From the NCBI GenBank assembly GCA_021713295.1, contig JAKJJU010000016.1, positions 1 to 59,545 on the forward strand: a DNA stretch of 59,545 bases. Reading direction: 5' to 3'. The notes beneath the pieces are model-generated. The model did not search any database, was not told the DNA's origin, and saw only the letters and a program-made list of their open reading frames with translations. The position numbers were made by a program, and so were the translations under genes. Positions 36,925 through 47,258 of the stretch are shown here, one piece after another (the stretch's first letter is position 1; the number at the start of each line of letters is the position of its first letter). Origin of the DNA: Thiotrichales bacterium 19S3-11. GTDB lineage: Bacteria; Pseudomonadota; Gammaproteobacteria; Francisellales; Francisellaceae.

Positions 36925-38331
36925 ATGAAGACAAGATTTGCACCATCTCCAACAGGATTAATTACGACAGGTAATGCTAGAACTGCACTTTTTAGTGCAT
37001 TATTGGCAAAAAAAGATCATGATATCTTTTTATTGAGAATTGAAGATACAGATAGTGAACGTTCTAAAAGCGAATATTGTGAGCAATTACAGAAAGATTT
37101 AAAATGGTTAAAGTGTCAGTGGCAAGAAGGCCCTGGCGAAGATTTAGGTAATGGGCCATATCTTCAGTCACAACGAAATCAAGTGTATGAAGATTTTTAT
37201 CAGAAGCTGATTGATAGTAAGTTAGCTTATCCCTGTTTTTGTTCTGAAGAAAAATTAGAATTAACACGTAAAGTTCAGAGAGCCTCAGGTCAAGCACCGC
37301 GTTATCCAGGTACATGCAGACATTTATCAAATGATGAAGCACAAGCAAAATTAGCAGAAGGTTTAAAACCTGCGTTGAGATTTAGAGTGCCTCAAGGCGC
37401 AGTGGTTGAGTTTGAAGATGTTGTTAAAGGCAATCAAAAGTTTAATGCAGATGATATTGGTGATTTTATTATTCGTAAGAACGACCAAAGCCCTTCATTT
37501 ATGTTTTGCAATGCGATTGATGATGCGCTAATGGCGGTGACTCATGTTCTACGCGGTGAAGATCATTTAACTAATACACCGAGACAGTTAATGATTCTTG
37601 ATGCCTTAGGTTTAAACAAACCTCAGTATGCACATATTTCTTTAATTACAGGTGCAGATGCTAAACCATTATCAAAACGTAATGGTTCTCGTAGCCTAGA
37701 AGAACTACAAGCTTTGGGTTATTTGCCAGAAGCAGTGATAAATTATCTAGCTCGTTTGGGTCATTATTATGAAGAAAATGATTTAATGAGCTTTGATCAG
37801 TTGGCAGAGAAATTTTCATTGCAACGCCTTGGGTCATCAGCCGCACGCTATGATGAAAATCAGCTGAACTATTGGCAAAAAGAAGCGGTATTGAACCTAG
37901 ATAATGAAATTCTTTGGCAGTGGTTAGGCGATGAAGTTCAAATTAAGGTTCCCCAAGCTAAGCAAGATGCTTTTATGCAGATTGTACGAGATAATGTAAT
38001 CTTTCCAAAAGATGCCCTAGATTATTGCAATATATTATTTTCAGAAGATAACTTGACCTATTCAGAGGACGCGTTAACTATATTATCTGAGGCAGGCAGT
38101 GAGTTTTTTGATGCAGCATTAGCGATTTCTAAAAATCAGTTTTCCTGGTCAGAAGTAACGTCACATATAAAAAATACTCAAGGTGTTAAAGGCAAAAAAC
38201 TATTTCAACCATTACGTGTTGCAATCAGTGGCATGACGCATGGACCTCAGATGAGTGAGTTTTGTGCATTGATGTCAGATCAACTAATACGCTTGAGATT
38301 ATTAGATGCTAGGTCTAAAGTGTCTAATTAG
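36925..38331 (+). CDS. gltX: Glutamyl-tRNA synthetase
   Basis: 468-residue class I synthetase charging tRNA-Glu. RFAPSPTG, LLRIEDTD, the FMFCNAIDDALMAVTHVLRGEDH core and KPLSKRNG (KMSKS equivalent) are present, with the helical anticodon-binding half intact. The HIGH region reads LITTGNARTAL, so Thr replaces the usual first His. This departs from the standard signature although the rest looks functional. It starts a run of housekeeping genes with cysS 64 bases downstream. Confidence 0.95.
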   Translation: MKTRFAPSPTGLITTGNARTALFSALLAKKDHDIFLLRIEDTDSERSKSEYCEQLQKDLKWLKCQWQEGPGEDLGNGPYLQSQRNQVYEDFYQKLIDSKLAYPCFCSEEKLELTRKVQRASGQAPRYPGTCRHLSNDEAQAKLAEGLKPALRFRVPQGAVVEFEDVVKGNQKFNADDIGDFIIRKNDQSPSFMFCNAIDDALMAVTHVLRGEDHLTNTPRQLMILDALGLNKPQYAHISLITGADAKPLSKRNGSRSLEELQALGYLPEAVINYLARLGHYYEENDLMSFDQLAEKFSLQRLGSSAARYDENQLNYWQKEAVLNLDNEILWQWLGDEVQIKVPQAKQDAFMQIVRDNVIFPKDALDYCNILFSEDNLTYSEDALTILSEAGSEFFDAALAISKNQFSWSEVTSHIKNTQGVKGKKLFQPLRVAISGMTHGPQMSEFCALMSDQLIRLRLLDARSKVSN

Positions 38332-38395
38332 TTAATTTATTTTATACTAGTTTAATAGTAATAATTAGATCCAAAATACAATGGAATTATAATAG

Positions 38396-39775
38396 ATGAT
38401 ACAGATATATGATTCATTAACTCAAAAAAAATTGCCGCTAGAAACCATTGAACCTAATAAAGTGAAGCTTTATGTTTGTGGTAGTACGGTTTATGATGAT
38501 TGTCATATAGGTCACGGTAGAACGTATACAGCATTCGATGTTGTTATCCGTTATCTTCGTTTTCGAGGCTATGAAGTCACTTATGTTAGAAATATTACTG
38601 ATATAGATGATAAAATTATTAATCGAGCTAATGATCAATCACAGTCTTGTGAAGCACTAGTTGAGACTTACATTAAACGTATGCATGATGATTTTGATCA
38701 GTTAAATTTACTACGCCCTGACTTTGAGCCAAGAGCAACTGATACAGTGGAAGAAATTGTTCAAATGATTGCCTCGTTAATCGATAAGGGGTATGCATAT
38801 AGTACCGATAAAGGTGATGTCTATTTTAGAGTTGGACAATTTAAAGATTATGGTAAATTATCCAAACAATCGATTGAGCATTTGCGCCAAGGCGTTCGAT
38901 TTGAAGTTGATGAGCAGAAAGAAGACGCATTAGACTTTGCGTTATGGAAGTCGGCAAAACCGAATGAGCCCGCTTGGGAGTCTCCTTGGTCAATGGGGCG
39001 TCCTGGTTGGCATATAGAATGTTCAGCAATGACAAAGAAATGTCTTGGTGATACGTTTGATATTCATGCAGGTGGAAATGATTTGAAATTTCCACATCAT
39101 GAAAATGAAATTGCGCAATCAGAAGCTAATAATGGTTGTACTTTTGCACGATTTTGGATGCATGCAGGGATGGTTAATATTAATGAAGAGAAAATGTCAA
39201 AATCGTTAAATAATTTTTTTACAATTCGTGAAGTATTAGCAGAGTTTGATGCAGAAGTTGTGCGTTTCTTTTTATTAGCAGGACATTATCGAAGCATTAT
39301 CAATTATTCAAAAGAAAATTTAGAAAATGCACAATCGGCATTAACAAGACTATATACAGCCATTCGTGGATTATTAATTGATATTGATAAGTCTGAAAAC
39401 CACACAGTTTATGAAGAAGCATTTATTACAGCAATGGATGATGATTTTAACACACCTGAAGCATTGTCTCAGTTATTTGTTTTAGCGAAAGAAATTAATC
39501 GATTAAAAGCAGATAAAAACTATGATAAAGCACAAGCTTTAGGATCGCTGTTAGTAAAATTAGGTAGTATTTTAGGTATTTTACAAAAAGACCCAGAGGT
39601 ATTTTTCCACTTAGATAGTGAACTTGCCAGTGAGATTGAGGCATTAATTCTTAGACGAAATAATGCAAGAGAAGAGCGAAACTGGGCAGAAGCTGATAGA
39701 ATAAGAGATAAGTTAACACAGATGGATATTACCTTGGAAGATACAGCTGAAGGTACAATTTGGAGGAAAAATTAA
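38396..39775 (+). CDS. cysS: Cysteinyl-tRNA synthetase
   Basis: 459 residues. VCGSTVYDDCHIGHGRTY holds zinc Cys and the HIGH motif, TDIDDKI follows, GWHIECSAM and HHENEIAQSEA supply the remaining zinc ligands, and EEKMSKSLNNF is the KMSKS loop. The length is typical. prmB begins 3 bases after its stop. Confidence 0.97.
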   Translation: MIQIYDSLTQKKLPLETIEPNKVKLYVCGSTVYDDCHIGHGRTYTAFDVVIRYLRFRGYEVTYVRNITDIDDKIINRANDQSQSCEALVETYIKRMHDDFDQLNLLRPDFEPRATDTVEEIVQMIASLIDKGYAYSTDKGDVYFRVGQFKDYGKLSKQSIEHLRQGVRFEVDEQKEDALDFALWKSAKPNEPAWESPWSMGRPGWHIECSAMTKKCLGDTFDIHAGGNDLKFPHHENEIAQSEANNGCTFARFWMHAGMVNINEEKMSKSLNNFFTIREVLAEFDAEVVRFFLLAGHYRSIINYSKENLENAQSALTRLYTAIRGLLIDIDKSENHTVYEEAFITAMDDDFNTPEALSQLFVLAKEINRLKADKNYDKAQALGSLLVKLGSILGILQKDPEVFFHLDSELASEIEALILRRNNAREERNWAEADRIRDKLTQMDITLEDTAEGTIWRKN

Positions 39776-39778
39776 CCA

Positions 39779-40714
39779 ATGTCTGAACATTTACATGAAA
39801 GAGAACACTTGATTGATCAGCTGCTTACGGTTCGCGATTATTTGCGTTGGGCAACAAGTCGTTTTGAAGAGTCAGAACTTTATTATGGGCATGGGTGTGA
39901 TAGCGTTTGGGATGAGGCAGTACATTTGGTATTACAAGCTTTATACCTACCATTGGATATTGACCAACGTATTCTGGATTCACGTTTGACAACGATTGAG
40001 CGTGAGCGCGTGATAGAATGGATTTATCGTCGAGTAGTTGATCGAGTGCCGTTACCCTATATTACGAATAAAGCTTATTTTGCTAATAAAGAGTTTTATG
40101 TTGATCAAAGAGTTTTAATTCCGCGTTCGCCGATTGGTGAATTAATTCGAAATTACTTTGAACCTTGGGTTGATGCAGCAAAGGTAAGTCGAGTTTTAGA
40201 TTTATGTACGGGCAGTGGCTGTATTGGTATTGCAGCTGCAGAGGTTTTTAGCAATGCAGAAATTGTATTATCTGATATTTCAGCGGATGCCTTAGAAGTA
40301 GCAAAACGAAATATTAAACTACATGCCCTTGAAAACCAAGTAAGTGTTGTTCAGTCTGATTTATTTGCTAACTTAGGTGGCGAGCGATTTGATTTAATTG
40401 TTTCAAATCCGCCCTATGTAGATAAAAAAGATCTATCAGAAATGCCGCTGGAATATCATAAAGAACCTAAACTTGGCTTAGATGCAGGCGTAGATGGATT
40501 AGATGTAGTTAAAAGAATACTGCGCCAAGCGCCTCATCATTTAAATGAGAATGGGGTTTTGATCGTAGAAGTTGGTAATTCACAAGAAGCATTGTGTGAG
40601 CAATTTCCAAATGTGGCATTTACATGGATTGAGTTTGAAGATGGTGGTGATGGCGTTTTTTTATTAACGGCAGATGAACTGGTAAAATATCATGAAACAT
40701 TTTTAAAAGGCTAA
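39779..40714 (+). CDS. prmB: Ribosomal protein uL3 glutamine methyltransferase
   Basis: 311-residue SAM-dependent N5-glutamine methyltransferase. The SAM motif VLDLCTGSGCIGIA and catalytic NPPY (in SNPPYVDKKD) are present. The N-terminal YYGHGCDSVWDEAVHLV and LLPLDI-like stretch, and its place directly before aroC, distinguish PrmB from the release-factor enzyme PrmC. Confidence 0.94.
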   Translation: MSEHLHEREHLIDQLLTVRDYLRWATSRFEESELYYGHGCDSVWDEAVHLVLQALYLPLDIDQRILDSRLTTIERERVIEWIYRRVVDRVPLPYITNKAYFANKEFYVDQRVLIPRSPIGELIRNYFEPWVDAAKVSRVLDLCTGSGCIGIAAAEVFSNAEIVLSDISADALEVAKRNIKLHALENQVSVVQSDLFANLGGERFDLIVSNPPYVDKKDLSEMPLEYHKEPKLGLDAGVDGLDVVKRILRQAPHHLNENGVLIVEVGNSQEALCEQFPNVAFTWIEFEDGGDGVFLLTADELVKYHETFLKG

Positions 40715-40721
40715 CTAATCT

Positions 40722-41798
40722 ATGGCGGGTAATACAATTGGAAAACTATTTAGTGTAACAACTTTTGGTGAGAGTCATGGAAAGGCGTTGGGGGCGATTG
40801 TCGATGGAATGCCACCTGGAATGGAACTAACTGAAGCGGATATTCAAGTTGAACTTGATCGTAGAAAACCAGGAATGAACCGCTATACAACACAAAGGCG
40901 TGAGGCGGATGAAGTTAAAATATTATCCGGTGTGTTCGAAGGAAAAACAACAGGAACGCCAATTGGCTTGTTAATTGAAAATACAGATCAAAAATCTAAA
41001 GATTATAGTGATATAGAAAATAAGTTTAGACCGGGACATGCAGATTTTACCTATTGGCATAAATATGGTATACGCGATCATCGGGGAGGTGGACGTTCTT
41101 CAGCAAGGGAAACAGCATTAAGAGTTGCAGCAGGAGCTATCGCAAAAAAATATTTAAAATTGATGCATGCAGTTGAAATTAGAGCGTGTATATCAAAAAT
41201 AGGGCACATTAAAACAGAGTTTAACTCTTGGCAGGATACGCAGCTAAATTCATTTTTTTGCCCGAATCAAAACCAAGTCTCAAAGCTAGAGGAGTTTATC
41301 AATCAAATTAGAAAAGAAGGCGACTCAATTGGTGCTGAAATAATGGTTGAAGCATCAAATGTGCCAATTGGTTTAGGTGAACCTGTATTTGATCGCATCG
41401 ATGCAGAAATTGCTTATGCATTAATGAATATTAATGCAGCAAAAGCTGTTAGCATTGGTGATGGCTTTGATGTAGTTGAACAACGTGGCAGTCAACATCG
41501 CGATGAGATGAATCTGGATGGTTTTTTATCTAATCATGCAGGTGGTATCTTAGGTGGTATTACAACAGGGCAGCCTATTATTGCGCATGTTGCATTTAAA
41601 CCAACCTCAAGTATTCTAAAATCAGGAAAAACCATTACTATTAATGATGAAGCAGTTGAGATACAAGTTAAAGGACGTCATGATCCTTGTGTGGGTATTC
41701 GAGCCGTGCCTATTGTTGAAGCGCAAGTTGCAATTGTATTAATGGATCATCTTTTAAGGCACCGTGCTCAAAACTTTGATCGAGAGGTGAAAAAATGA
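40722..41798 (+). CDS. aroC: Chorismate synthase
   Basis: 358 residues. It makes chorismate from EPSP with reduced FMN. Signatures [34 protein letters not shown] and [12 protein letters not shown] are present. Chorismate is the substrate of the trpE-like gene at 52377. The start is 7 bases after prmB and the stop overlaps the DedA start by 4 bases. Confidence 0.97.
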   Translation: MAGNTIGKLFSVTTFGESHGKALGAIVDGMPPGMELTEADIQVELDRRKPGMNRYTTQRREADEVKILSGVFEGKTTGTPIGLLIENTDQKSKDYSDIENKFRPGHADFTYWHKYGIRDHRGGGRSSARETALRVAAGAIAKKYLKLMHAVEIRACISKIGHIKTEFNSWQDTQLNSFFCPNQNQVSKLEEFINQIRKEGDSIGAEIMVEASNVPIGLGEPVFDRIDAEIAYALMNINAAKAVSIGDGFDVVEQRGSQHRDEMNLDGFLSNHAGGILGGITTGQPIIAHVAFKPTSSILKSGKTITINDEAVEIQVKGRHDPCVGIRAVPIVEAQVAIVLMDHLLRHRAQNFDREVKK

Positions 41799-42580
41799 CA
41801 CCAGATGTGGTAGTGCAAGCAGCACCAATGTCTGCTGAATGGGAAACATTAATTGAGACCTGGGGGTATTGGTTAATGGCCTTTGGTGCAATCATAGAAG
41901 GTGAAACATTTTTAATTATTGGCGGTATAGCGGCTGCTCATGATATGCTGCATTTGCCGGGATTGATACTGCTAGCTATTGTAGGCTGTATTATCCATGA
42001 TGCATTTTTCTTCTATTTAGGACGTTTTTTTGGTCGTCAAATTGTTGAACGTTTTCCTAAAACGCAGAGTAAAATTGAGAAAGTAACGCGGCTATTAGAA
42101 AAATATGATGCTGGATTAATTATTGCGTTTCGTTTTATGTATGGTGTTAGAACCATTATTCCATTTGCACTTGGTATCAGTAAAATATCTAATTTTAAAT
42201 TTATGTTTTTTGATGCAATAGGTGCGATTATATGGTCTGCATTTTTTATTATTGGCGGTTATTATTTTGGGCAGGGGTTAATTATCCTAATACAAAAGCT
42301 TAATTTAGGGCCACTCATTAGAGAAAACTGGTTATTATCTGCGATTATATTAATATTATTCATCTTTTTGGTTTATTTTCTTATTATCTGGTATAAAAAT
42401 CGTCGGAAGTATAAGAAGCAATTACAATTAGAGCTTGATAAGGCTAATGCTGAAGCGCATGAGATACTTCAGGGTGAGCTTGAGAAGAAACAGACAACTG
42501 AAGCTGAGCACGCTTCTAAATCAGCTAGCCAACAAATCGATGCAGCAGCTAATAATCAGGTTGATGTAAAAGGAAAATAA
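41795..42580 (+). CDS. DedA-family membrane protein
   Basis: 261-residue inner-membrane protein of the DedA superfamily, implicated in undecaprenyl-phosphate or phospholipid flipping. [11 protein letters not shown], the YLGRFFGR segment, and [19 protein letters not shown] (with the conserved R and G-x-R) mark the family. A last membrane helix is followed by a ~55-residue charged, probably coiled tail ([17 protein letters not shown]) that is longer than usual. Translationally coupled to aroC and followed 2 bases later by a PilZ gene. Confidence 0.88.
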   Translation: MTPDVVVQAAPMSAEWETLIETWGYWLMAFGAIIEGETFLIIGGIAAAHDMLHLPGLILLAIVGCIIHDAFFFYLGRFFGRQIVERFPKTQSKIEKVTRLLEKYDAGLIIAFRFMYGVRTIIPFALGISKISNFKFMFFDAIGAIIWSAFFIIGGYYFGQGLIILIQKLNLGPLIRENWLLSAIILILFIFLVYFLIIWYKNRRKYKKQLQLELDKANAEAHEILQGELEKKQTTEAEHASKSASQQIDAAANNQVDVKGK

Positions 42581-42582
42581 TT

Positions 42583-42906
42583 ATGGCATTAAATAGAATT
42601 ACATTTGAAGATAAGTTATCTGCCTATAAGGCGATGATGCCATTTATTGCAGAAAATGCTATTTTTGTTGCTACTAGTGCAAATGGCTATCGTTTGGGTG
42701 AGCAAATTCAGATAACAGTCAATTTGTCTGAATTAGGACAATCATTAAGCTTTCGTGGTTCGATTGTTTGGCTATCCTATGAAACATCGACTACTGAAGA
42801 AGGAATAGGGGTTCGCTTTGAAGGTATTGAAGGCAAGAAAGTTAAAAAAGTACTTGAGAGCTATACGAGTGAAATATCGGGTGATCAATCAACAAGTACC
42901 TTATGA
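42583..42906 (+). CDS. PilZ-domain protein
   Basis: 107 residues. The beta-rich segment LRFRGSIVWLSYETSTTEEGIGVRFEGI-like (GSIVWL, GIGVRFEG) resembles the PilZ type IV pilus assembly protein. The classical RxxxR / DxSxxG c-di-GMP-binding residues are not evident, as is common for the pilus PilZ group. It follows dedA by 2 bases, so it shares its transcript. Confidence 0.7.
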   Translation: MALNRITFEDKLSAYKAMMPFIAENAIFVATSANGYRLGEQIQITVNLSELGQSLSFRGSIVWLSYETSTTEEGIGVRFEGIEGKKVKKVLESYTSEISGDQSTSTL

Positions 42907-42948
42907 GAATATAATTAAATAATTGAATTTTTGGGAGAGTTTGAAATT

Positions 42949-44394
42949 ATGAGCCAAGCAGATATAGCTGTTGTTGGACTTGCTGTTATGGGGCAAAATC
43001 TTATTTTAAATATGAATGACCATGGGTTTAAAGTAGTTGCATATAATCGTACTACTTCAAAAGTTGATGATTTTTTAAATGGTGCAGCGAAAAATACTAA
43101 TATTATAGGTGCTTATTCGATTGATGATATGATCTCGAAATTAAAAGCACCAAGAGTTGTGATGTTAATGGTTAAAGCAGGTGAAGTTGTTGATCATTTT
43201 ATTGATCAAATTATACCGTACTTAGAGCAAGGTGATGTCATTATAGATGGTGGAAATTCAAATTTTCCTGATACAGACAGAAGATGTAAGTTATTGTCAG
43301 ATAGAGGTATTTATTTCGTAGGCTCTGGTGTTTCAGGTGGGGAAGAGGGTGCTCGTTTTGGCCCGTCATTAATGCCAGGAGGTAATGCTAAAGCTTGGCC
43401 GGTTATTAAAGAGATTTTTCAATCAATTGCTGCAAAGACAGAAGATGGTGAGCCTTGTTGTCAATGGGTAGGTGATGGAGGCTCAGGGCATTTTGTCAAA
43501 ATGGTGCATAATGGTATTGAATATGGCGATATGCAATTGATTTGTGAAGCGTATCATTTAATGAAAAACTTAAATCAAATGACTAATCAGGCATTAAGCG
43601 ACACATTTAAGGCATGGAATCAGACAGCATTAGATAGTTATCTTATAGAAATTACAGCGAATATATTATCATTTAAAGATAAAAATGGTCATTATGTGGT
43701 TGATCAAATATTAGATACAGCAGGACAAAAAGGTACAGGCAAGTGGACTGGCATTAATGCTCTTGATCTAGGTGTTCCTCTAACACTCATTGGAGAAAGT
43801 GTCTTTGCTCGTTGTTTATCTGCTTTAAAAGAAAGCCGAGTAAAAGCAGAATCTTTTTATATGGATAAGCAATTAATTCATAAAGAGAGAGTAGAAGTTG
43901 ATGCTATTCGTGGTGCCTTATTATTTGCAAAAGTTATTTCTTATGCTCAAGGTTATATGCTAATGACTGAAGCCGCAAAACATTATGGATGGAAATTAAA
44001 TTATGGTGGAATTGCCTTAATGTGGAGAGAGGGCTGTATTATTCGTAGTGTTTTTCTTGAACATATTAAAAAGGCATACGATAAGAACCCTGATTTAGAA
44101 AATCTATTATTTGATGACTATTTTAAAACGATTTTAACGAATGAATTAAAGTCTATGCGTCAAGTTGCAGCAGCAGCAGTTCAATCAGGTATTGCTATAC
44201 CTGCAATGGCGTCAGCAATTAGTTTCTTTGACGGCTTTATTACAGGACGATTACCTGCAAACTTACTACAAGCACAACGTGATTATTTTGGTGCGCATAC
44301 CTATGAGCGTACGGATAAGCAAAGAGGTGAGTTTTTCCATACCGATTGGATTGGTAGTCATTCAAATGTTAGTTCAAGTTCATATAGTGTTTAA
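42949..44394 (+). CDS. gnd: 6-phosphogluconate dehydrogenase (decarboxylating)
   Basis: 481 residues of the pentose phosphate pathway, making ribulose-5-phosphate and NADPH. NADP-binding GLAVMGQNLILNM, catalytic GGEEGARFGPSLMPGG, HNGIEYGDMQL and MWREGCIIRS are all present. ATG 42949 is used because GGGAGAG is 9 bases upstream; the longer frame from TTG 42931 overlaps that site. The product ribulose-5-phosphate feeds both KdsD (58307) and, by family chemistry, isonitrile synthase. Confidence 0.97.
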   Translation: MSQADIAVVGLAVMGQNLILNMNDHGFKVVAYNRTTSKVDDFLNGAAKNTNIIGAYSIDDMISKLKAPRVVMLMVKAGEVVDHFIDQIIPYLEQGDVIIDGGNSNFPDTDRRCKLLSDRGIYFVGSGVSGGEEGARFGPSLMPGGNAKAWPVIKEIFQSIAAKTEDGEPCCQWVGDGGSGHFVKMVHNGIEYGDMQLICEAYHLMKNLNQMTNQALSDTFKAWNQTALDSYLIEITANILSFKDKNGHYVVDQILDTAGQKGTGKWTGINALDLGVPLTLIGESVFARCLSALKESRVKAESFYMDKQLIHKERVEVDAIRGALLFAKVISYAQGYMLMTEAAKHYGWKLNYGGIALMWREGCIIRSVFLEHIKKAYDKNPDLENLLFDDYFKTILTNELKSMRQVAAAAVQSGIAIPAMASAISFFDGFITGRLPANLLQAQRDYFGAHTYERTDKQRGEFFHTDWIGSHSNVSSSSYSV

Positions 44395-44415
44395 TTGCTA
44401 ATCGTTTGTTTGAAA

Positions 44416-45147
44416 TTAAATTGACAAAGTATTTGATTGATTTTCTTCTGAAGTTTCTTGATAAAAGGTTAAAGGTGCACTTTTACATTTTTGATCTATT
44501 TCTTGAATAGTAAGACCAGTTGCTTCTTCAATGATTTTGCAGTTGACTTCAGTTGGTAAACTATCAAAAGGTTTAGCATTAGCAGCACTCGATTTATTCA
44601 CTTCTAAAATAGCCATTTTATTTTTTTCAATCTTATACTGTTCATAATGACCAGCAACTACATGGTTAACCTGCTCTTTATTGTTAAGGTCAATTCGTTG
44701 ACAATTATTAACGTTACCCCATGCATAGTTACTATGATTATTAAGGGTATTAATTTGTTGATTAACCTCTTGTTTTTCATCATCATCAAAGAAAGGTAAG
44801 TCAGAATCAAGAATAACCATTTCAACATTAGCGCGGGGGTATTCTCTTCTTACTGCTTGCAGACCCGTTTTAACTTGGCTTTGTTCATAAAGTAAGTCCT
44901 CTTCATCTACGGTATAGATAAAGCGATCTGCACAATTAGAAGTTTTAAAGATAACTAGATTTTTACTTGAATTTTCTAATGATACTACACTAAAGCTATC
45001 TGTATCATCAGATGCTAAGTACCAGTCTTCATCACAAGTATTACTCGGTCCTCTTATGCTATAATCTGTATTATTTTCTTTAAAAGCATTAATAAGTCTA
45101 TCTCTTGTTTCTTTTTTTCCTGTTATCGCAATATTATTATTTGGCAT
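44416..45147 (-). CDS. Hypothetical protein with F-box-like C-terminal motif
   Basis: 243 residues; strong AGGAG site. The N-terminal NNNIAITGKKETRDRLI followed by alternating strands (VEMVILDSDLPFF) is loosely like a degenerate small-GTPase fold lacking a P-loop. Residues ~193-220, FDSLPTEVNCKIIEEATGL then IDQKCK, fit the first half of an F-box (LPxE....I....L). F-box effectors are known in Legionella and plant pathogens. No signal peptide. Both fold hints are weak and need structure prediction. Confidence 0.45.
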   Translation of the reverse strand: MPNNNIAITGKKETRDRLINAFKENNTDYSIRGPSNTCDEDWYLASDDTDSFSVVSLENSSKNLVIFKTSNCADRFIYTVDEEDLLYEQSQVKTGLQAVRREYPRANVEMVILDSDLPFFDDDEKQEVNQQINTLNNHSNYAWGNVNNCQRIDLNNKEQVNHVVAGHYEQYKIEKNKMAILEVNKSSAANAKPFDSLPTEVNCKIIEEATGLTIQEIDQKCKSAPLTFYQETSEENQSNTLSI

Positions 45148-45327
45148 TGTTATCTCCTATTTATGAAAAGTTAAAAGTGAATTTGTAGTAATATATAGAA
45201 TATAAAATGATCTTAATACCGTAAAATAAACGTTAGCTAGATAATTATCAAAAAAATATGCTATTATTTTATACGTGATAAAGATTGATTTTAAAAATTG
45301 ATAAAGCAACTATTTTTAGGTTTAGTA

Positions 45328-46113
45328 ATGAAATTAAACTATTTACTGTATCTTTTATTAATTATAATTCCTATTCAAAGTTATAGTTTTAGCTGTAAGT
45401 CGGTTGCTGTTATAAATGTGAAAAATTCTTGCCCTTTCACGTTGAATGTTGGTATCAATAATGGTAAAAGCACGGTTGATGTTGCTCCAGGGGCCAATAA
45501 AACAGTGACTTCTGTTTCAAATGGTACCGTTACCTTCAATGATGGGATTGTCCATGGCAGTTGTACAATGACAACTTCTGCAAGTGGTAACTGGTGGGAT
45601 GGATGTACTGCGAGGTGGCAAGCGTCATGGACTGGTGGGTTTGATGATGCAAGCTATCTTAATAGCTATAATGGTAGCCCAAGTTGGAGTGATTCAGTTG
45701 TTGGAGTTAAACAAAAAGGTACTTGGACATTTAATCTAACTATGTGTGCGAATGGCTATAACTTATATCCTACAACCATTGGTTTGGGTAAGGTGTATAT
45801 TTTGAAAAATGGTATGCCTGATAGTAATGGTTATGTTACGCTAACTGGAGATAGTACAAGCAATAACTACGATAGTTATACCTTTAACTTTACATCAACA
45901 CCAACTGCCTGTCATTTAAAATACGATTACGGCGCAAAACATTATAATCTTTATTGTGATAGTAGTAATGTTCAAGGATTTTTTATGAATGATCATAAAA
46001 ATATTGTCTTTATGTGTCAGCAAGATAGTCCAGTTGATTCAAAATGTCCTTACGTAACACCAAAAGGGACAGGAGGCTATCAAGCTGGGTTTATGTATGA
46101 TTATTTGAATTAA
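45328..46113 (+). CDS. Secreted protein, paralogue of the 7862 gene
   Basis: 261 residues from ATG 45328 (TAGG 7 bases upstream), giving a clean signal peptide (YLLYLLLIIIPIQSYS). The mature part has paired cysteines, glycine/tryptophan-rich strands, and the blocks IGLGKVYI, YTFNF and FMCQQDSPVDSKCPYV shared with the 7862-8797 product. Function unknown; a beta-rich disulfide-bonded exported protein. TTG at 45298 would add 10 residues. Confidence 0.7.
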   Translation: MKLNYLLYLLLIIIPIQSYSFSCKSVAVINVKNSCPFTLNVGINNGKSTVDVAPGANKTVTSVSNGTVTFNDGIVHGSCTMTTSASGNWWDGCTARWQASWTGGFDDASYLNSYNGSPSWSDSVVGVKQKGTWTFNLTMCANGYNLYPTTIGLGKVYILKNGMPDSNGYVTLTGDSTSNNYDSYTFNFTSTPTACHLKYDYGAKHYNLYCDSSNVQGFFMNDHKNIVFMCQQDSPVDSKCPYVTPKGTGGYQAGFMYDYLN

Positions 46114-46147
46114 GAAATTAATTTCTGTTTGAATAAGTCTAGCAAAA

Positions 46148-47110
46148 TTATGGCTTAATAATTGGTGCTGCAACATGTCCACCATCAACGGGTAAAATTG
46201 CACCAGTAATATAATTTGACATGTTATTATCTGCTAGAAAGAGTACAGCTCCTGCGATATCTTCAGGTTCAGCTATACGCTGCATAGGAACGCCTGCTTT
46301 AGCGGTTTCAAAACTTTTTCCAGGAAATGCAGCTCGTTCAAGTGGTGTATCAACTGGGCCTGGTGCAACGGCATTAACTCTAACCATGCTACGGTTATCT
46401 GCATTGGCTCTTTGTGCTACTTGATTTGATAAAGAACGAGTCAATGAATTAATAAAAGCCTTGGATGCACTATATAATGGTCTGCTTGGAGCAGGTAGCG
46501 TGCCGACCCGACTAGAAGTATTAATAATCGATACAGGCAAATCTTTAGGTTGTCTTGAAAATGTATAAGCTATTTCCCATTTTAAGCAATAAAAAGTCCC
46601 TAAAATATTAGTCGCAATTGGGCTCTCACGATAGTGAGATGCTGCCGTAGATTGCGTTGGTATTTCTTCTCTCCAATGTTCATCGTTTTGGTTCGTTTTA
46701 GCTTTTGGTTGTGGTGTAGGTAGTATATAAGCAATCGAACCATCTGATTGTAGTTCTGATTTAAAATCAAAATCTTCTATATTTCCTTTGGCGGTGACAT
46801 CACCAGGTTGTACGCCAGCATTGTTAAATGCAATATCCAAATGTCCATATTTATCATAAATCATTTTTAAAGTTTCTTGGACTTGGGATTCAACGCGTAT
46901 GTCACAGCTAATATATTCAATATGCTTTGCTTGCTCTTTAGATAGCTGTTGTTTGATATAAGTTTGAGCATGTTGCCATTTTTCATAGCTTCTACCTGTA
47001 ACAATGACATGTGCTGCTCCTTCTCTGGCAAACTCCACTGCTGTTGCAAGCCCAATACCAGAAGTTCCCCCTGTAATAAATACTACCTTTTTATCAAATC
47101 GTTCAGACAT
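46148..47110 (-). CDS. Short-chain dehydrogenase/reductase
   Basis: 320 residues. Cofactor motif TGGTSGIG, NNAG, catalytic Ser in NTSSRVG and YSASK (Tyr-x-x-x-Lys) with a C-terminal PVDGG are classical SDR features. GGAGG seven bases before ATG 47110 fixes the start; an upstream in-frame extension lacks a site. About 55 extra residues lie between NNAG and the catalytic Ser (LPTPQPKAKTNQNDEHW region), longer than usual and likely a substrate lid. Substrate unknown. Confidence 0.88.
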   Translation of the reverse strand: MSERFDKKVVFITGGTSGIGLATAVEFAREGAAHVIVTGRSYEKWQHAQTYIKQQLSKEQAKHIEYISCDIRVESQVQETLKMIYDKYGHLDIAFNNAGVQPGDVTAKGNIEDFDFKSELQSDGSIAYILPTPQPKAKTNQNDEHWREEIPTQSTAASHYRESPIATNILGTFYCLKWEIAYTFSRQPKDLPVSIINTSSRVGTLPAPSRPLYSASKAFINSLTRSLSNQVAQRANADNRSMVRVNAVAPGPVDTPLERAAFPGKSFETAKAGVPMQRIAEPEDIAGAVLFLADNNMSNYITGAILPVDGGHVAAPIIKP

Positions 47111-47258
47111 AGTATTGCCTCCATAAATATATGAGCAGCTTACTATAAACATGATGATAGTATAGATTAGTTTATTTGGCGACATACTGAGTGATTCCTT
47201 GTTATTGTAATAACATATGCTAGCTAAGGCTATCATGTTGTAATAAGCGACTTCAATG

